Source of the DNA: Mugil cephalus
Lineage: Eukaryota > Chordata > Actinopteri > Mugiliformes > Mugilidae
NCBI RefSeq assembly: GCF_022458985.1
Contig: NC_061770.1
Coordinates: 1,551,001-1,615,000, forward strand
DNA length: 64,000 bases
Direction of reading: 5' to 3'
In this document: piece after piece, positions 58,508 to 64,000 of the stretch
Layout of the letters: each line of letters begins with the position of its first letter
Numbering within the stretch: the stretch's first letter is position 1
Made by a program: the position numbers and the translations under genes
The notes under the pieces: generated by a model
Told to the model about the DNA's origin: nothing
Seen by the model: the letters and a program-made list of their open reading frames with translations, nothing else
Databases searched by the model: none

Positions 58508-60316
58508 GCTGAACGTTAGCTTGCGTCAGGGTAGAAGTGTCAAATGCAGCTCTGGGACGCCTTCACGTACTGTCGGAAAGACGTTCTTAGTTAAATTTCG
58601 ACGCAGACAAACACTAAGGTGAAAAGGCGGAGAGGACTTTGTGATACCAGAGCCTAATGTGAAAGCGTATAGTCTATCTGGAGACAATTTATACGTGGAG
58701 GGAAAATACTGAACACAGCAAGCTTTGTTTACGCCTCTTCAATTGAACGCAGCATCGAGCCACTTGCAAATCTCGCGAGAGCATATAGAAAAATACATGG
58801 CTTAACGTCGCCACCATGTGGTAAAGGACATAATAATTCAAACAGGCCACGCATGTGTATTTGTACTGTATCCACATTTCATATTCACTTGCCAGTCCAT
58901 TAGGTACACTCGTTAAAACGAAGCATTCCTATATGCAGTAAATTCTCCTTCACGGTATTACGAACAGTTGATGTTGAAACAAGGCTGTAATTTAACTATA
59001 TGATCCTTTTAGAAGCTGTAATTTGTGCTGCTGCTAAACTAGATTGAATTAAACACTAAAGTGATTCTGTTATTCTGCCTATCCTGGCTGAAATGGGATT
59101 GTCAAAATAATAGAGACATGTGTTGGTATAACAAAATACAATTCAGTACAGTAGTAAAAACCACAGCCTCCAAAATGAAAACACAGTTGAATCAGTTGCT
59201 ACATTATTTTAAACAAATGCTGAATAAAATAAACTTCACAATGATAAGACTTAATGTAGAACAGTTACATTAGAATGCAGTCATTTTCATAAATGTACCT
59301 AATGAACTGGCAAGCGAGTGTATGTCTTCTCATAAAAATGAAACATCCACATACACGGTTTTGCACAGCAAATTTTCTAAATGACACAAATTTTCATTTG
59401 ACACAAATCAATACACTGTCATGAAGTCATTACAGCATGTTCCATCTTATTAACACTGATTTCCTGAGATGACAAAACAGTTTCCGACAACATACAGTGT
59501 GCAAACATGTCGTATTCACTACACACAAAATATAGGCATGTTTTGAATCATTACTACAAATAAATGTGCCATCAGCTGGTGTATGGTACTCTGCATCGGA
59601 AAACTAGAAAACTGGTGTTCAAGATACTAAACACAAACATCATGATATATATGAATTCTACAAATACACTGACAAACATGTCAAATTCATCAAATGAGAG
59701 ACAATGACATACCAAGTTTCCACTGTTCACTTGTCAGCAGGCAAACTGTGAAAAGTCGTCATCTTGGCAGAGATCCCAGCTTTTTACATTGTCTGTATTA
59801 CGAGCTGGTTTCTTAATCGACTTTAAATGAACTCACAGAAGGGGTGGTAATGAGCATTTAACTCATGACGAGCTCGTGTGTGAACATCAAAGGGGAACCA
59901 AAGAGGTAGAAAATCATGTCCTTGATGAGTAAATGCATCTTTGGGCAAAAACAAAATAAATCCCCTTTGCCTCTACCACTGTACGTGTACTTATCCCCTT
60001 CACCACTATGGGATCAACTAAAGGATTATCTTATTATAAGTGATAGTGATAGAGAAATTAAGTTGAATTCACTTCAATACAACTGCTGTGATGCACATAT
60101 GAATACTTTCAACAGTCAACACGCAGGTAAATGCTTCTGATAGCCTTGTGGTAAGGTGGTGGCTTTTATTATTAAAAAATATACTGTCTGACTGCATTCA
60201 GTCTTATGTAAAAGAATATAGTAACGTGGCGGTGAACACACACGTGAAGATCCCATCACACCCTGTCCCCTGGTCCTTAAGGACTTCATGTTCCACTATT
60301 CACATCTATGTTCTGA
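58508..60316. other. micos10 promoter to sike1 3' end
   Basis: This region holds the micos10 promoter just above 58507, the MITE at 58886-59320 and the sike1 3' UTR. A minus-strand AATAAA (60165-60170) about 150 bp past the sike1 stop is a likely polyadenylation signal. No gene is visible in the rest. Confidence 0.55.
58886..59320. mobile_element. MITE with CACTTGCCAGT termini, copy 2
   Basis: Left terminus CACTTGCCAGTCCATTAGGT at 58886 and right terminus AATGAACTGGCAAGCGAGTG ending at 59320 form an inverted pair of about 26 bp with few mismatches. The interior matches copy 1 (56218-56505) in the same orientation but is about 150 bp longer. It lies just upstream of micos10. Confidence 0.85.
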
Positions 60317-62413
60317 TCACTCGTCGGAGTCTGGCTGAGAAGACTGTTCTTCTGCTGCATCTGCTGCTGGGTGGCTGGTTTCTTCTCTCGCTGTCTTCAC
60401 AGAGCTTTTGCTGATGACCAAGAGGTCTCGCAGCTCCTTGTTCTCAATCTGAATGAGACAGTACGACCACATATTTAAAGGAATAACTCTTAAATGTCCT
60501 GCCGTCACACATTTTCTTCACTTAATTCTAGCTATGCATTTCATTTGTGAAAGGCAACAGAATTAATGCTTATGTCACTGAAAACATACAAAATGTAAGA
60601 AACAACAGTTGCATATAAAGTCCTGCTTAAAGAGGTTTTGTGGCCCTCAGAACTTTCTACATTTCTGCATAAAATGACTCAAAATGTGCAACACATGTAA
60701 GTGTGGGAGTAAGATGGGCTGGACAAAGGAGCTTCCTGAGGAGCTCAGAAAAGGAGTTGTTGTTGCTCTGCAGGCTGAAATAGGTTACAAAACCACCTAT
60801 AAAGAACTTGGTATCAACAAATCCATAGTCAGAAACATTGTGTCGGAACCATCTACTCCCAAATATTAATAACACCAAAGAGATGGTGGTGGACTTTAGG
60901 AGGACAAGGTCTGCAGCAAGACACACAAAGATCTTGGGGGAGGAGGTTGATACTGTTAAACCAACACGTAAATGGTTGTCAACTTCAACAGCTGTCTGGA
61001 CTAGAGGGACCACATCAATGTTGTGTACAAGAAGGGGATGAGTGGACTCTTTTTTCTGAGAAAACGTTTCAATGTCTGCAGCAAGATCCTGGAGATCTTC
61101 TACAAGCCTGTGGTATCGAGTGCCATTTCTATGCTGTGGTCCATGCAGTATCAGTGCCACAGACGCCGGTAGGATGAACAAACTCATCCGTAAGTAGGAT
61201 ACTGAACGAACTTCTCTCCATCAAGGACAGTCCATCCAACACACTCCTCAGCACACTACAGAGACAGCTTAGCTGTGCTACTACTAAATCTCCACCACTG
61301 TTTTGTGGCATGAAAACCCATATATCTTATCAGATCATTTCATTAGGATTTTGTACAAACAGTTGACATGGAATCTCTGATCAGAATGATTTCAATCACA
61401 ATAGTTGGCTGTGCATAGGTACAAAAAAATCATGTCTTTGTACATATATCATTTAATATAATTTCACCTGAAATTGACACAGATGTAGCATATCGAAGGA
61501 GTACGGATTATGATCATTCACTTCAACCTAAATCTACAGCCATTCTCACCTCTAGCTGAGCGAGCCTTTCTCGAACAGAGCAGTAGTGCTGATCATCCAC
61601 TTGCACTGCTCTTCTCATCACTTGGCCCATCTCGCATATCCGCTCCAGCTGGCTCTGCACTTCCTACAGTCGAGTCAGAAATCAAGACATTACTCAAAAT
61701 TAAAATCATTCTACCTGCAGGAAACTTAGTTGTTTGTTTGTTTTTTTAAGCAAAGAAAGCTGGTGTACTTTGGCGTGGTCCTCGTGGAGGCTGAGCACAG
61801 GTTTGGTGTCTAGCTCCTTCTTCGCCATCATTAGCTGGAGCATCTGCTTGCGGTACCGACCCATGATCAACTCTAGTGCGTACTGGTGTTCTTCAAGAGA
61901 CAACCATAGTTCTACAGAGACATGAAGAGTGTTGGTTTGATATAAAACACAAAAAATACAATGAAGGAGTGGGCCTTTACTTTTACCTTTGTTCTCCTGT
62001 TGTAGTTCCTTGATTTGAGTGTTTTCCTGAGTCAGAAGGACATGTGGCTTGTATTTCGTGAGCTCCTGAATCTCTGAACTGTCTTCTATGTGCTGAGAGG
62101 AGAGACATATCAGAAATATAAAAGGTACAGAATGGTTTGACTTACAGCGAACACATCCCTGCTGTATCGCTTCCATGGAATGCACCTACACCTACACTTA
62201 CACATATCCAATTATATCCATGTATAGGTACCATGTTAAGGTGATCGTCCTTACCTTGTCGGGAAGGGCATTTCCCACTTCTCTCATACTATGGACTCTC
62301 TCGCTGAGGGCCCCGGACTGCTCTATGAGACCCTCGGCGGCCGTGTCGTGCTCTTTCAGCCTCTCGAGAAGGGTCCGAGCGTCGCCCAACAGTTTTTCTA
62401 AAGTGCAGGCCAT
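60317..62413 (-). CDS. sike1: Suppressor of IKBKE 1 (SIKE family coiled-coil protein)
   Basis: SIKE1 binds IKK-epsilon and TBK1, dampens TLR3/virus-triggered interferon signalling, and associates with STRIPAK. Five exons: 62255-62413, 61987-62092, 61769-61911, 61550-61663, 60317-60448, giving 654 nt and 217 aa (human 207). It begins [20 protein letters not shown] and continues with [57 protein letters not shown] and [20 protein letters not shown], the conserved coiled-coil core of the family. These segments fit SIKE1 better than the paralogue FGFR1OP2, which lacks the KYKPHVLL-type segment. The C-terminus is acidic and diverged. The intron before the last exon holds transposon and LINE debris. 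Confidence 0.94.
60712..60848 (+). mobile_element. Tc1-like transposase N-terminal (HTH) relic
   Basis: The frame reads [20 protein letters not shown] followed by [20 protein letters not shown]. The order and spacing are those of the paired-like helix-turn-helix of Tc1 transposases. It stops abruptly where LINE-like sequence begins. Confidence 0.65.
60880..61290 (+). mobile_element. LINE (L2-like) reverse-transcriptase 3' remnant
   Basis: Translation in shifting frames gives [40 protein letters not shown] and a tail similar to '[16 protein letters not shown]'. This is the C-terminal region of a fish L2/Rex-type LINE. It carries frameshifts and a short deletion and lies in the last sike1 intron. 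Confidence 0.75.
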
Positions 62414-63380
62414 TTAATAGTTGCTGTCAGATACTCTGTGCAACGCAAACGGGCTATTTAACAGACCTAGTCGGGGCAAATATCTCAAAGTGGTAGCTAT
62501 ATAGCTGCAGTTAGCCGAAGCAGCTCTAATACATTTAAAGCAGCGTAGACTGTGCTTGTAGACAGCTGGAGTACCGCGAATACAATTAAAAAAAAATAGC
62601 ACTCTTTCCTGTTGTCAAAAGTCTGTCGTTTCCGTGTGAAACAAAACGATTACGACACTTCCGTATTATTATCTTCTTCTTCCTGTCGTATTGTGTTGTG
62701 TTCCTCTTAGAGGTTCATACCGCCACCTACTGGAGAGTTCACACCTCATAGAAATGACTGGAAACTTATGCTGTAAACCACAAAATGGATTTATAATTCT
62801 ATTAATCTATGTAATACCCGCATTTTATAATTTTATTTCCAAAATATGACGTTCTCATTACCTCGCGTAACTTCATGCTGTGACTGTTGCCGTATTCAAG
62901 ACGTCAGAAAAATTCAAAAACACTATGCTCAATCTTTCGCAATCAAAAACACAATATATGTCATGTACTTGGCGCAATAATGTATTCTATGATACATCTC
63001 GTTGTTGACTGCGCCTCTCCAGCTGCAACCCGCAACGTGTGGCTTCAGAAACTCTAAAGTAAAAGAAGAACTGCGACTGTCAGGGAACCAAATCAGGGAG
63101 ACCGATTTAATTCAGTTGCCTGGAGCCTGGAGACATTCTGTTGTGTTTCTCTTTTAACAACTGATTTTTATATATGTTTTGTTAAGCCAGGCTACAAATC
63201 GATAAAAAAAAAACATTGCCAATTTAACAACATAACTTGATGTTAAACCTCCCGTGGATAATTTCGGAAATCCAGAGACTACCCGCCATCATCACTCTTT
63301 CCTTTGAGGTCTTTGGTTGAACTACCGTTGTGAAATATCGCGATAGCTGCGTCCATAATCACTACGTAATGTGCCGTGCT
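62414..63380. promoter_or_regulatory. Probable divergent promoter between sike1 and an unidentified plus-strand gene
   Basis: The sike1 start codon (minus strand) and a candidate plus-strand first exon at about 63381 are separated by under 1 kb. The interval includes CpG-containing stretches near 62280-62360 and 63340-63400. No TATA box is evident. The direction of the right-hand gene rests on one splice donor. Confidence 0.4.
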
Positions 63381-63420
63381 GCTTCTAGCGGCGCTGGTGA
63401 CAGTGCTGAAAGCTGTTGGG
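63381..63420 (+). other. Possible untranslated first exon of an unidentified gene
   Basis: A CpG-containing segment ends at a strong donor, TTGGG|GTGAGT, at 63420/63421 on the plus strand. It has no convincing coding frame. The human neighbours of SIKE1 as I recall them (CSDE1, SYCP1) are candidates, but the sequence does not decide. Positions 63421-64000 look like the following intron. Confidence 0.35.
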
Positions 63421-64000
63421 GTGAGTTTTTAATTTATTTTCCTGTTTCGTAAAACAATTTTAACTTTTATTTGTAGCGAGGTTTTCGTGTGTTTTGTCTT
63501 GTCCAGGAAATCTTTAAAGTGCAGGGGTTTTTCTAGGACTCATAGCCATACGCAGAAATCAGGCCTGGGTGGAGGCGGCCGTGTTTTTCCCTCACCCATA
63601 AATCATCACACACAAGGGCCAAGGAGTACAGCGGTGCTAGCGTCTACTAGCCACGTAGCATTGCGAACGGCCTCACTACACCGTAAACTATATAATTACA
63701 GGAGTTGGTAGCATTATGTCTAAAATGCGTCAAAACGTACCAACGAGACACTAGTTAAGTTAAATTATTGTTGGACATCAGAGACGCACGCGGCAGAAGA
63801 ATTAGGCACGAGCCACTGACAGCTTGTATGTAGCTTCTTTGTTGTCCCGTCCTCGTGCCGCTAGCCTGGATAACGAATTTCCGCTGTTTCAGGAGAAAAA
63901 AACTTATTACCATTTTTCTTGACCTTTAATTTGTGAAAGTCAACATATAGAATACAAAAAAAAAAAAAAAAAAGGACTGATGACTGTCGTGGGTAATCAC

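Noticed and set aside
60657-61187. 176-codon minus-strand open frame
   Set aside because: It is antisense to the plus-strand Tc1 and LINE relics; the translation resembles no protein.

Overview
This window is vertebrate nuclear DNA, almost certainly from a ray-finned (teleost) fish. The evidence is spliced genes with GT/AG introns, recognisable orthologues of human proteins, compact introns, and many remnants of Tc1/mariner, hAT and LINE elements plus (CA)n microsatellites of the kind fish genomes carry. There is no bacterial, plasmid, phage or CRISPR content. I reconstructed exons by hand by joining open segments at splice sites. In every gene the exon lengths sum to an intact reading frame.

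Layout from left to right. (1) Minus strand, <1 to about 20.1 kb: ralgapb, the Ral GTPase-activating protein beta subunit. 27 coding exons are visible, from the start codon at 19072 down to 978; the last exons lie beyond the left edge. (2) Minus strand, about 21.3-29.2 kb: vwa1 (WARP), a secreted matrix protein with one VWA domain and three FN3 domains. (3) 29.2-40.2 kb: an 11 kb stretch without a recognisable gene, between two divergent genes, holding a Tc1-type MITE and a LINE remnant. (4) Plus strand, 40.28-48.44 kb: tmco4, 14 coding exons, 657 aa. (5) Minus strand, 49.2-54.6 kb: htr6, serotonin receptor 6, three exons, 465 aa, tail-to-tail with tmco4. (6) Minus strand, 56.8-58.5 kb: micos10 (MINOS1), four exons, 75 aa, bracketed by two copies of one MITE. 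(7) Minus strand, 60.3-62.4 kb: sike1, five exons, 217 aa. (8) 62.4-64 kb: an apparent divergent promoter and a possible untranslated first exon of an unidentified plus-strand gene.

The genes do not form a pathway. tmco4, htr6 and micos10 reproduce a neighbourhood I recall from human 1p36.13. ralgapb, vwa1 and sike1 come from other human regions, so the block mixes old synteny with fish-lineage rearrangement. I found no undescribed biological system. The most useful observations are a (TG)27 microsatellite forming the splice acceptor of a frame-neutral ralgapb exon, direct MITE copies flanking micos10, a third FN3 domain and a tiny terminal exon in vwa1, a 9-nt coding end of micos10, an enlarged extracellular loop 2 in htr6, and a well-preserved hAT element with an exact 8-bp target duplication.
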